A stretch of 64,000 bases of DNA from Lachnobacterium bovis (GTDB lineage: Bacteria; Bacillota; Clostridia; Lachnospirales; Lachnospiraceae). A program made the translations under genes and the position numbers. Below, one piece after another: positions 52,382-59,917 of this stretch. The DNA lies in assembly GCF_900111325.1 (NCBI RefSeq), contig NZ_FOGW01000015.1, forward strand, positions 1 through 64,000, given 5' to 3'. The first letter of the stretch is position 1; each line of letters begins with the position of its first letter. A model generated the notes under the pieces. It saw only the letters and a program-made list of their open reading frames with translations, ran no database searches and had not been told where the DNA came from.

Positions 52382-53074
52382 TCTTGTAATCCAACAGATA
52401 TTTTAATGGCTCAAAGACAGATGCAGATGAAAAACTTCTTCTGTTCAGATATTCAGGTTAGAGGTTATTATCCATCATATGCAGATAGATTTTTTGAGGA
52501 AAACAATATTATTATAAAAAAAGAAGCTGGAGATGATGAAATCCTTAAAGAAGGAACTGTTGATTTCTATACATTTAGTTACTACATGAGCAATTGTGTT
52601 GGTAATGTAAATGAAGGTGAAAAAACTGGTGGAAATTTAGGCTTTGGTCTTAAAAATCCATATTTAAAAGCATCAGATTGGGGTTGGCAGATTGATCCAC
52701 AAGGTTTAAGATACACATTAAATGAAATCTATGACAGATATCAGATTCCAGTAATGGTAGTAGAAAATGGATTAGGTGCAAAAGATACATTAGAAGAAGA
52801 TGGATCAATTCATGATACATACAGAATTGATTACTTAAGAAGTCATATTCAGCAAATGATTGAAGCTGTTAAAGATGGTGTAGATCTTATGGGGTACACT
52901 CCTTGGGGATGCATTGATCTAGTTAGTGCTTCTACTGGAGAAATGGCAAAACGATATGGATTCATCTATGTAGATAAATACGATGATGGAACAGGCGATT
53001 TATCTAGAAGAAGAAAAGATTCTTTTGCTTGGTACAAAAAAGTAATAGAAACAAATGGTAGAGATTTAGATTAA
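52382..53074 (+). pseudogene. bglA: Truncated GH1 6-phospho-beta-glucosidase gene (bglA type)
   Basis: Homology begins abruptly at SCNPTDILMAQRQMQMKNFF (52382), 6 nt after an AGGAG ribosome site. About 240 N-terminal residues, including the acid/base TxNEP motif, are gone. The C-terminal half is well preserved, with the nucleophile Glu in VVENGLGAKD and with GYTPWGCIDLVSASTGE. The longest translatable frame starts at ATG 52406 (222 residues). It cannot be active alone. The sharp junction after the ribosome site points to a single deletion. Confidence 0.85.
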
Positions 53075-53097
53075 AAAATTATTAAAGTAATTTCATG

Positions 53098-53125
53098 GGC
53101 TGGGGAATATACCCCAGCCTTTTTA
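53098..53125 (+). terminator. Terminator after the bgl remnants
   Basis: GGCTGGGG and CCCCAGCC form a stem with a 6-nt loop and T5. It is intact although the operon is broken. Confidence 0.9.
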
Positions 53126-53142
53126 AATAAAACAAAAAAACG

Positions 53143-53171
53143 TTCACTTTTTAAAAACAAAAAAATATGAT
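53143..53171 (+). promoter_or_regulatory. Candidate promoter of the HAD gene
   Basis: TTCACT (53143-53148), a 17-nt spacer and TATGAT (53166-53171), about 50 nt before the start. Confidence 0.5.
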
Positions 53172-53221
53172 ATTCTTTAGAGTGGTGTTTTTTAAAAAAT
53201 ATTAAAGAAAGAGGAAAGAAA

Positions 53222-54094
53222 ATGAATAATACAAAAAAAATAATATTTTTTGATATAGATGGAACACTATCAGATTTTTCGGGAAATATCCCTAAAAGTA
53301 CAATTGATGCAATAAAAAAGGTTAGAGAAAATGGTCATTTAGCATTTATATGTACTGGAAGAAGTTTGGCACAAATAGAAAAAAAGATTATAAATATTGG
53401 ATTTGATGGAATTGTTGCAGCAGCAGGTGCATATATTGAATTTAAAGGAAAAGAAATATATCATAGTGTCTTTGGAGAAGAAAAAATTAAATTTTTAGCT
53501 GAATTTATGATGAAAAATAATATTTCATTTATTATTCAAACTAAAAACGGATGTTATTTGTCAAAAAAGAGCGGAAATGATTTTAAAAAAGTTTTTGCTA
53601 GACGACTAAAAAATGATTTAGGAATTGAAGTATCTAATGTAGATGATTTTAGTACGATAGAAGAAATAGTAGGAAAAATAAAAATTGACAATGAAGTAGA
53701 TAAATATCACTTGAAATATCCAGACACAGAAAGTATGATATACTGCGATTCTTGTTTTTCGGTAGAAGAAACAAGAAATTATTTTATGGGAAAGAATTTA
53801 AAAGTTACTCCTAGTAGCTTTAAAAAACCCGATAACTATTCGGGAGAGATAACAAAAGAGACTGATAATAAAGCAAGCGGAATTGAAAAAGTTATCGAGT
53901 ATTTAGGAATGTCAATAGATGACACGATTGCATTTGGAGATGGACCTAATGATATAGAGATGATAGAGTATGTAAAATATGGAATTGCGATGGGTAATGC
54001 AGTAGATGATACAAAAAGTGTATCTAACTATATTACAGATGACGTCGAAAATGAAGGAATTTATAAAGCATTAAAAAAATTTGAATTAATATAG
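53222..54094 (+). CDS. HAD-superfamily Cof-type phosphatase
   Basis: The 290-residue protein has motif I IFFDIDGTLSDFSG (about 8-21), motif II FICTGRS (about 41) and C-terminal FGDGPNDIEMIEY (about 239). The cap is of type IIB. Proteins of this kind dephosphorylate sugar phosphates or related metabolites; the substrate is not predictable. It differs clearly from the HAD gene at 33695 and is not a recent copy. AGAGGAAAG precedes the ATG. It appears to be transcribed alone. Confidence 0.88.
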   Translation: MNNTKKIIFFDIDGTLSDFSGNIPKSTIDAIKKVRENGHLAFICTGRSLAQIEKKIINIGFDGIVAAAGAYIEFKGKEIYHSVFGEEKIKFLAEFMMKNNISFIIQTKNGCYLSKKSGNDFKKVFARRLKNDLGIEVSNVDDFSTIEEIVGKIKIDNEVDKYHLKYPDTESMIYCDSCFSVEETRNYFMGKNLKVTPSSFKKPDNYSGEITKETDNKASGIEKVIEYLGMSIDDTIAFGDGPNDIEMIEYVKYGIAMGNAVDDTKSVSNYITDDVENEGIYKALKKFELI

Positions 54095-54178
54095 TTTGAA
54101 TTAAAATTTTATACAATATAAAAAGTTGTATTAATATAGTTCCTAGTAATAAAAATTTATGTATTCTACTTATATTAC

Positions 54179-54199
54179 TTACATTAAATCTTAATGTAA
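54179..54199. promoter_or_regulatory. Perfect inverted repeat before trkA
   Basis: TTACATTAA-ATC-TTAATGTAA is a 9-bp perfect palindrome ending 10 nt before the trkA ribosome site. It could be a repressor site or a leader hairpin. Confidence 0.5.
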
Positions 54200-54219
54200 A
54201 ACATATTTTGGAGGAATCA

Positions 54220-55578
54220 ATGAGAATCATCGTAATTGGATGTGGCAAAGTTGGTAGAAAAATAGTTGAAGAACTTTGCAATGAGAATCATGAAGTAACA
54301 GTCATTGACTTGAAAAAAAAGGTTGTATCAGATGTGACAGGAAATTTTGATGCAATGGGTATAGTGGGCAATGGTACAAGCCATGTTGTTTTAAAAGAGG
54401 CTGGAATTGAAAATACAGATGTATTAATCGCAGTCACACAATCAGATGAATTAAATTTATTGTGTTGTCTAATTGCAAAAAAAGCAGGTAATTGCAGTAC
54501 TATAGCAAGGGTACGAAATCCTATGTATAATAATGAAATTTCCTACATTAAGGAAGAATTAGGATTAACAATGACTATTAATCCAGAAGAAGCGGCAGCA
54601 ACTGAGATAGCAAGAATTTTGCGCTTTCCATCAGCTAATAAGGTTGAGACCTTTGCAAAAGGAAAAGTTGAATTAATGAAGTTTACGGTTGCTTCAAATT
54701 CTAAAATGATTGATAGAACTCTTGAGGATATAGCGAGTAGAATTCAGTCAAGAGCGTTAATATGTGCAATTGAGCGTGGAGAAAACGTATTTATTCCTAA
54801 TGGACAATTTGTTTTTAAGGAAAATGATATAGTTACGGTTGTATGTCCACCAAAAGATGCTAAAGTTTTTTTTGAAAAAGTTGGAATTAAAACCCATTCT
54901 GTAAAAAATGCCTTTTTAGTAGGTGGTGGTAAAATTGCGTATTATCTTGCAAAACAACTACTATCTATGGGAATTAAGGTGAAAATATTTGAGAGTGATA
55001 TTGTAAGATGTGAAGAATTAAGCGAATTATTACCTGAAGCTGTTATTATAAATGCTGATGCAACAGATAAACAGATTTTAAAAGAAGAAGGATTAGAAAA
55101 TAGTGCAGAAAGTTTTGTTGCATTAACAGGTATTGATGAATCTAACATTTTTTTATCACTTTATGCAAAAAAGAAATCTAAAGCAAAAGTTATAACTAAG
55201 ATTAACAGAATAGAAGACAATGACATTGTAAACGATTTTAATTTAGGAAGTGTTATTTCGCCAAAATTAATTACGGCCGAGTATATTATAAGATATGTTC
55301 GAGCTATGCAAAATACAATTGGAAGCAATGTAGAAACTTTATATAGAATTATCGAAAATAAGGCTGAGGCCCTAGAGTTTCATATTTGTGAAGGTGCACC
55401 TGTAATAGGAATTCCACTAGAAAAACTTCGTTTAAAGAACAATCTAATTATAGCTAGCGTTAACCATAAGGGTAAAATTATCACACCAAATGGTAAAACA
55501 GAGATAAGTGTTGGTGATACAGTAATAGTTGTTACTACTCATCAAAATTTAAATGATATTAAAGATATTTTAATGTAA
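54220..55578 (+). CDS. trkA: Trk potassium uptake regulatory subunit TrkA
   Basis: The 452-residue cytoplasmic protein has two RCK units. The first starts IIVIGCGKVGRKIVEELC (about 3-20) with the NAD-binding GxGxxG and acidic end of strand 2 (VTVIDLKKK). The second starts AFLVGGGKIAYYLAKQL (about 229). Each is followed by a TrkA_C domain (about 145-215 and 370-450). It gates the TrkH channel in response to bound nucleotide. The ATG at 54220 follows GGAGGA; a TTG at 54208 overlaps that site and is rejected. trkH follows after about 50 nt. Confidence 0.95.
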   Translation: MRIIVIGCGKVGRKIVEELCNENHEVTVIDLKKKVVSDVTGNFDAMGIVGNGTSHVVLKEAGIENTDVLIAVTQSDELNLLCCLIAKKAGNCSTIARVRNPMYNNEISYIKEELGLTMTINPEEAAATEIARILRFPSANKVETFAKGKVELMKFTVASNSKMIDRTLEDIASRIQSRALICAIERGENVFIPNGQFVFKENDIVTVVCPPKDAKVFFEKVGIKTHSVKNAFLVGGGKIAYYLAKQLLSMGIKVKIFESDIVRCEELSELLPEAVIINADATDKQILKEEGLENSAESFVALTGIDESNIFLSLYAKKKSKAKVITKINRIEDNDIVNDFNLGSVISPKLITAEYIIRYVRAMQNTIGSNVETLYRIIENKAEALEFHICEGAPVIGIPLEKLRLKNNLIIASVNHKGKIITPNGKTEISVGDTVIVVTTHQNLNDIKDILM

Positions 55579-55629
55579 ATATAATTGGATAATTTTATAT
55601 GCAAAGTAAGTTTATAGTTGGAGGCAAAA

Positions 55630-57075
55630 ATGAATTTTGGAATAATCAGGTATATACTAGGATTAGTAGTAGACTTAGAAGGTGTTTTATTATTATTTCC
55701 GGGATTAGTAGCGTATTTGTATCATGAAAAAGAAGGATATTCTTTTTTACTAGTTTCAATAGTCTGCTTGATTTTAGGTACGATTTCTATTATAAAAAAG
55801 CCAAAAGATAGAGAATTTTATTCTAAGGAAGGTTTTGTTGTTGTTGCACTTAGTTGGGTTGTGCTAAGTATTTTTGGTGCGTTACCAATGTATTTATGTG
55901 GTGATATAGAACAATATATAGATGCATTGTTTGAAACAGTATCAGGATTTACAACGACTGGTGCTAGTATTGCAGATAATGTTGAGATATTTTCTCATGC
56001 AACTAATTTTTGGAGATGTTTCACGCATTGGATAGGTGGAATGGGAGTATTAGTATTTATCCTTGCAATAATAACTCCTTCAAATGGCGGATATAGTATG
56101 CACCTTATGAAAGCAGAAAGTCCAGGACCATCAGTGAGTAAAATTGTACCAAGGATAAAAGATACAGCCAAAATATTGTATAAAATATATTTTTTTATGA
56201 CTTTAGCTCAGATGGTATGTTTATTAATAGCGGGAATGCCACTATTTGATGCAATTTGTACTGCAGTGGGAACAGCAGGAACCGGTGGATTTGGAATTAA
56301 AGCTGATAGTATGGCAAGTTATAATGCAGCTATTCAAATAATAGTTACAGTATTTATGATTTTGTTTGGCGTTAATTTTAATGCTTATTATATTTTGCTT
56401 AAGGCAAAAGAAAAGAAAGCAGCTTTTGAAATAGAAGAAGTAAGAGTTTATTTTTTGATTATTTTTATGTCAATTGCGCTTATAACAATAAATATTTGTA
56501 ACGATGTAAAAAATATCGGTTATACCATTAGACATACAGCTTTTCAGGTAGGATCGATTATAACAACTACAGGATTTGCAACAAAAGATTTTAATACATG
56601 GCCACAATTGTCGAGAGCAATTTTGGTATTAATAATGTTTGTCGGAGCATGTGCCGGTAGTACAGGCGGCGGAATGAAAGTATCTCGTTTGATAATTTTA
56701 ATTAAATCAGCGAAGAGAGAAATTTCGTATTTTATTCATCCACGTTGTATAAAAACTATAAAAATGGATGGAAAAACTGTAGAAAAAGAACAGGTAAGAG
56801 ATGTGCATGCATTTTTTGTTACATATGTAATGATATTTGTTGGATCTGTATTGATAGTAAGTTTAGATAATTTTGACGCGGTTACTAATTTTACATCGGT
56901 AGCAGCAACGTTTAATAATATAGGACCAGGTCTTAATGTGGTAGGTCCAACTGGCAATTTTGCACAATTTTCTGTTTTGTCCAAAATAGTCTTAATGCTT
57001 GATATGTTAGCGGGAAGATTGGAAATTTATCCAATGTTATTGTTATTTATGCCTAAAGCATGGACACGTAACTAA
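55630..57075 (+). CDS. trkH: Trk potassium uptake transmembrane subunit TrkH
   Basis: The 481-residue membrane protein has about ten hydrophobic segments and the four selectivity-filter repeats: SGFTTTGAS (about 107), GTAGTGGFG (about 216), ITTTGFAT (about 313) and ATFNNIGPG (about 424). GGMGVLVFILAI is another TrkH landmark. It conducts K+ inward under TrkA control. The ATG at 55630 follows GGAGG; the upstream TTG at 55618 lies before the site. No clear terminator follows. Confidence 0.95.
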   Translation: MNFGIIRYILGLVVDLEGVLLLFPGLVAYLYHEKEGYSFLLVSIVCLILGTISIIKKPKDREFYSKEGFVVVALSWVVLSIFGALPMYLCGDIEQYIDALFETVSGFTTTGASIADNVEIFSHATNFWRCFTHWIGGMGVLVFILAIITPSNGGYSMHLMKAESPGPSVSKIVPRIKDTAKILYKIYFFMTLAQMVCLLIAGMPLFDAICTAVGTAGTGGFGIKADSMASYNAAIQIIVTVFMILFGVNFNAYYILLKAKEKKAAFEIEEVRVYFLIIFMSIALITINICNDVKNIGYTIRHTAFQVGSIITTTGFATKDFNTWPQLSRAILVLIMFVGACAGSTGGGMKVSRLIILIKSAKREISYFIHPRCIKTIKMDGKTVEKEQVRDVHAFFVTYVMIFVGSVLIVSLDNFDAVTNFTSVAATFNNIGPGLNVVGPTGNFAQFSVLSKIVLMLDMLAGRLEIYPMLLLFMPKAWTRN

Positions 57076-57125
57076 AAACAAAAGACATACAATTTGCCTA
57101 ATTTCAAATTATTTTATAAAAAATC

Positions 57126-57154
57126 TTATCAAATTTATAAAAATGTGATATAAT
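57126..57154 (+). promoter_or_regulatory. Promoter of the CarD-type gene
   Basis: TTATCA (57126-57131), a 17-nt spacer and TATAAT (57149-57154), giving a leader of about 120 nt. Confidence 0.6.
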
Positions 57155-57160
57155 AAAAAA

Positions 57161-57262
57161 AGATAATCTCGTAATAAACTGTAGGACTGTGCTTAAAGTA
57201 TTGAACATATAATCGTCCAAGCTTCGTAGATTTTCTATATTTTTGTAGGATGGGGAGATTAT
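57161..57262 (+). promoter_or_regulatory. Long structured leader of the CarD-type gene
   Basis: ATAATCTC (57163-57170) can pair with GAGATTAT (57255-57262), closing a loop of about 84 nt that ends 3 nt before the AAAGGAAG ribosome site. Inside are GGAC (57184) and GTCC (57215) as possible arms and two copies of TGTAGGA. No known riboswitch is recognised. Confidence 0.35.
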
Positions 57263-57280
57263 TTTGAAAGGAAGAAGAAT

Positions 57281-57784
57281 ATGTTTGAAATTGGAGAATT
57301 TGTAGTAAGCGCTAATAATGGAATTTGTAGAGTAGAAGATGTTGTTAATCTTGATATGACATCACCTCAGAAAAAGTATTATCTTTTGATTCCAGTAGAA
57401 GAAAAAACAGCTAAAGTTTACATTCCAGTAGATAACGAAAATCACAAGATTCGTGAAGTAATGGATAGAGAACAGGCTTGGGAAGTAATTGAGAAGATTC
57501 CTGAGGTTGAGAAACTTGAAATTACTAGTGAAAAGCAAAGAGAACAGAAATACAAAGAAGCTATTCAAAGTTGTAATCCAGAGAAGTTGATTGCAATGAT
57601 TAAGAATGTTTCAGAGCGAAACAAAAAGAGAAGTGCTCAGGGAAAGAAAGTAACTGCTATTGATGAGCGTTATTTCAAGAAAGCTGAGAACAATCTTTAC
57701 ACAGAATTGGCATTTGCATTAGGTAGAGACAAACAAGAAATGCAAAGTGTTATAGCAGATCATTTAGAGAGCATTGCTCAATAG
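57281..57784 (+). CDS. CarD-family transcriptional regulator
   Basis: The 167-residue protein has an N-terminal RNA-polymerase-interacting Tudor-like domain (about 1-60: FEIGEFVVSANNGICRVEDV and KVYIPVDN). An all-helical C-terminal domain follows (about 75-165: KYKEAIQSCNPEKLIAMIKN and AENNLYTELAFALG). CarD proteins bind the RNA polymerase beta subunit and promoter DNA and alter open-complex stability. AAAGGAAG precedes the ATG. It is monocistronic between its own promoter and a bidirectional terminator. Confidence 0.9.
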   Translation: MFEIGEFVVSANNGICRVEDVVNLDMTSPQKKYYLLIPVEEKTAKVYIPVDNENHKIREVMDREQAWEVIEKIPEVEKLEITSEKQREQKYKEAIQSCNPEKLIAMIKNVSERNKKRSAQGKKVTAIDERYFKKAENNLYTELAFALGRDKQEMQSVIADHLESIAQ

Positions 57785-57796
57785 TATACTTAAAAC

Positions 57797-57840
57797 AAAA
57801 AGGGCTGTAAAAGATAAATTCTTTTATAGCCCTTTTTATA
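57797..57840. terminator. Bidirectional terminator
   Basis: AAAAAGGGCTGTAAAAGA pairs with TCTTTTATAGCCCTTTTT, with A and T runs at the ends. It serves the CarD-type gene (+) and the DtxR-type gene (-). Confidence 0.9.
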
Positions 57841-57873
57841 TAAAAAAGTATTTTACGTAATAAATTAAATATT

Positions 57874-58377
57874 TTAATTATCTGCATGCTCTTTTTCGTA
57901 TTCTTCCCTATCTAATAATGATCCGTTTAAAACGATTTTCTTAGCGTTAAGGAAATCTTCACCGTTAATAACGGTATTGCTAGATAATATTTTATCTGCA
58001 ATAGGTGTTGTTTTAATATATGTCTTAATTTTTTCAAATGTTTCTTCGCTTAAATCATGTTCTATGCGACATGCATCTTCAGTTGCAGTGTCAATTGAAA
58101 CACCAAGAGCGATAAGAGCTTTTGTAATCAAAGTATGGCGTTCAAGAATCATGTTAGCTATTTTTTTTCCCTCATCTGTTAGATAAATAAATCTTGAATC
58201 ATTCACTGTAATTAAATTTTTCTGACGAAGATTTTTCATTGCGATACTAACACTAGGTTTCTTAAATCCCATATATTTTGCAATATCTACAGCACGAACA
58301 ACAGGTAATTTTTGACTTAAGATTAGAATGGTTTCTAAGTAATCTTCTGAAGATTCGTTGTGTGTTGTGTGATTCAT
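57874..58377 (-). CDS. DtxR/MntR-family metal-dependent regulator
   Basis: The 167-residue protein has an N-terminal winged helix (about 8-65: SSEDYLETILILSQKLPVVR, DIAKYMGFKKPSVSIAMKNL). A dimerisation and metal-binding domain follows (LTDEGKKIANMILERHTLIT, EDACRIEHDLSEETFEKI), with the Glu/His/Asp ligands typical of DtxR proteins. It should sense Mn2+ or Fe2+ and repress uptake genes. No metal transporter is adjacent. The start at 58377 follows AGGAGGAA; a longer frame to 58467 adds a hydrophobic stretch with no ribosome site and is rejected. Confidence 0.88.
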   Translation of the reverse strand: MNHTTHNESSEDYLETILILSQKLPVVRAVDIAKYMGFKKPSVSIAMKNLRQKNLITVNDSRFIYLTDEGKKIANMILERHTLITKALIALGVSIDTATEDACRIEHDLSEETFEKIKTYIKTTPIADKILSSNTVINGEDFLNAKKIVLNGSLLDREEYEKEHADN

Positions 58378-58515
58378 ATTATTCCTCCTAAAATAACTAT
58401 TTATGTTTTTTATATTAAAATGATAAATATAACAAATATAGAATATATATATATAAATATTTTTCAAATTTAATTATATCATATTAAGAGGTGTTTATCT
58501 ACAAGAAAAAAATTA

Positions 58516-58544
58516 TTGACTTATAATATTAATTAGTCTATACT
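58516..58544 (+). promoter_or_regulatory. Promoter of a short unannotated transcript
   Basis: TTGACT (58516-58521), a 17-nt spacer and TATACT (58539-58544). The only thing before the terminator at 58653 is non-coding or micro-ORF sequence. Confidence 0.65.
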
Positions 58545-58549
58545 AACAA

Positions 58550-58695
58550 TGTAAGCAATAAATATATTATTGTAAATACTTTCACTACTAATAAATCGTT
58601 ACAAGCACCTGTAATGATTAAATTTCGAAATGTTCAAAATGTTTTAAGAGGTCACAGGGAAGAGAAATATTCTTAACCCTGTGATTTATTTTGTT
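58550..58695 (+). ncRNA. Candidate small RNA or micro-ORF transcript
   Basis: About 145 nt between a good promoter and a good terminator, divergent from the DtxR-type gene. It contains a 20-codon frame (58614-58676, beginning MIKFRNVQNV) without a clear ribosome site, whose stop lies in the terminator stem. It may be a small RNA or a MntS-like micro-gene; both are guesses. Confidence 0.4.
58653..58695 (+). terminator. Terminator of the short transcript
   Basis: TCACAGGG (58653-58660) pairs with CCCTGTGA (58678-58685), an inner AAGAGAA/TTCTT stem also forms, and TTTATTTTG follows. Confidence 0.75.
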
Positions 58696-58799
58696 GTGAT
58701 ATTTTTCTCAATAGAGAGTAGATACTTCTCTAAAATTTGACACATTTTTTAAAAAAACCTATAATAACATTATTATTTTAAAAAGAGGAGATTAAATAA

Positions 58800-59801
58800 A
58801 TGATAATTGCAAAGTTTTTTGTTTGGTTTTTAATCTTTAGTATAATTGGCTGGATATATGAAAGTATTTATTGCACAGTTAAGAGCCATAAATGGGAAAA
58901 TAGAGGCTTTTTATTTGGACCAGTTTGTCCAATATATGGAATAGGCGGAATAGGATGTTCATTTTTATTTTCTGGAATGTTTTTAAAGGATATGTCTAAT
59001 TTAGAAATATTTATATACTCGTGTTTAGGAAGTATGGTGTTAGAATATTCGACCTCTTGGATTCTAGAAAAAGTATTTCATGCAGTATGGTGGGATTACA
59101 GTGAGACACCTTTAAATTTGAATGGTAGGATATGTCTACCTGCGACACTAGGTTTTGGTTTCGGAGGATTAATGGTTATACATTACATCTTTCCATTTGT
59201 TGATAAAATGACTCGTAATGTAGGAGAAATTCCAATGACATTAATGGCGATTGTCGGATCAGGGATTATAAGTGCAGATATAGCCGTTACAATAAGTGCA
59301 ATAACAGGCTTAACACAAAACGTTCAAACGATTGAAGAAAACGTTAATTTACAAATGGAGGCATTATATTCTACAATAGAAGATTCAATAAAAGGAACTA
59401 AAAATAAAGTGTTTAAAACAACAGATGCATTTTCAAGTACTATGAAAGAATTACCTCAAACTGTTAAAGAGATTCCACAGGTAGTAAAAGATTTACCGCA
59501 GACGGTAAAAGAGTTGCCAAGTACAATGAAAGATATTTCTGGAAACATGTATTCTAATTTTTCAGAAAAACTACATAAATCCTCTTCTAATGATAACGTT
59601 ACAGAAGGCCTAGATATAGATGAGGTATCAAGAAGAGAAGAATATACTAAGATAGCAATGAGAAATGTTGCTAAGTTTTTAAATAAATCGCAAAAACACG
59701 TTTTGCATAGTGTAAAGAAATTTACTAGTAGTAATCAAAATCATAGAACTGCACAGCAATTAAAAATTATTGAAAAGGAATTAAAAAAGAAAAACTATTA
59801 A
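58800..59801 (+). CDS. CmpB-like putative ABC-transporter type IV membrane protein with repeat tail
   Basis: The 333-residue protein has about five membrane helices in its first 180 residues, with the family landmarks FLIFSIIGWIYESIYC, NRGFLFGPVCPIYG, WWDYS and LNGRICLPATLGFG. These match the ABC_trans_CmpB family, whose transport role is unproven. The C-terminal 150 residues are cytoplasmic and helical. They include five 7-residue repeats of the form TVKELPQ (about 215-250) and end in a very basic stretch. AGAGGAG precedes the ATG. It appears monocistronic. Confidence 0.8.
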   Translation: MIIAKFFVWFLIFSIIGWIYESIYCTVKSHKWENRGFLFGPVCPIYGIGGIGCSFLFSGMFLKDMSNLEIFIYSCLGSMVLEYSTSWILEKVFHAVWWDYSETPLNLNGRICLPATLGFGFGGLMVIHYIFPFVDKMTRNVGEIPMTLMAIVGSGIISADIAVTISAITGLTQNVQTIEENVNLQMEALYSTIEDSIKGTKNKVFKTTDAFSSTMKELPQTVKEIPQVVKDLPQTVKELPSTMKDISGNMYSNFSEKLHKSSSNDNVTEGLDIDEVSRREEYTKIAMRNVAKFLNKSQKHVLHSVKKFTSSNQNHRTAQQLKIIEKELKKKNY

Positions 59802-59807
59802 AAAAAG

Positions 59808-59879
59808 AAAAATAACCATTAAATGATAATATAACGCTTAATTAAAAAGTTATAAAATCAAATGATGGTTATTTTTTAT
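59808..59879. terminator. Bidirectional terminator
   Basis: AAAAATAACCATT pairs with AATGATGGTTATTTTT across a long AT-rich loop, with T runs on both strands, between convergent genes. Confidence 0.7.
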
Positions 59880-59917
59880 TATAATCATTGTAAAAACAAT
59901 GATGTTAATGCATAGTA

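Noticed and set aside
57874..58467. Long form of the DtxR-type protein with a hydrophobic N-terminus
   Set aside because: The ribosome site AGGAGGAA directly precedes the internal start at 58377, and the extra residues are AT-rich leader sequence.
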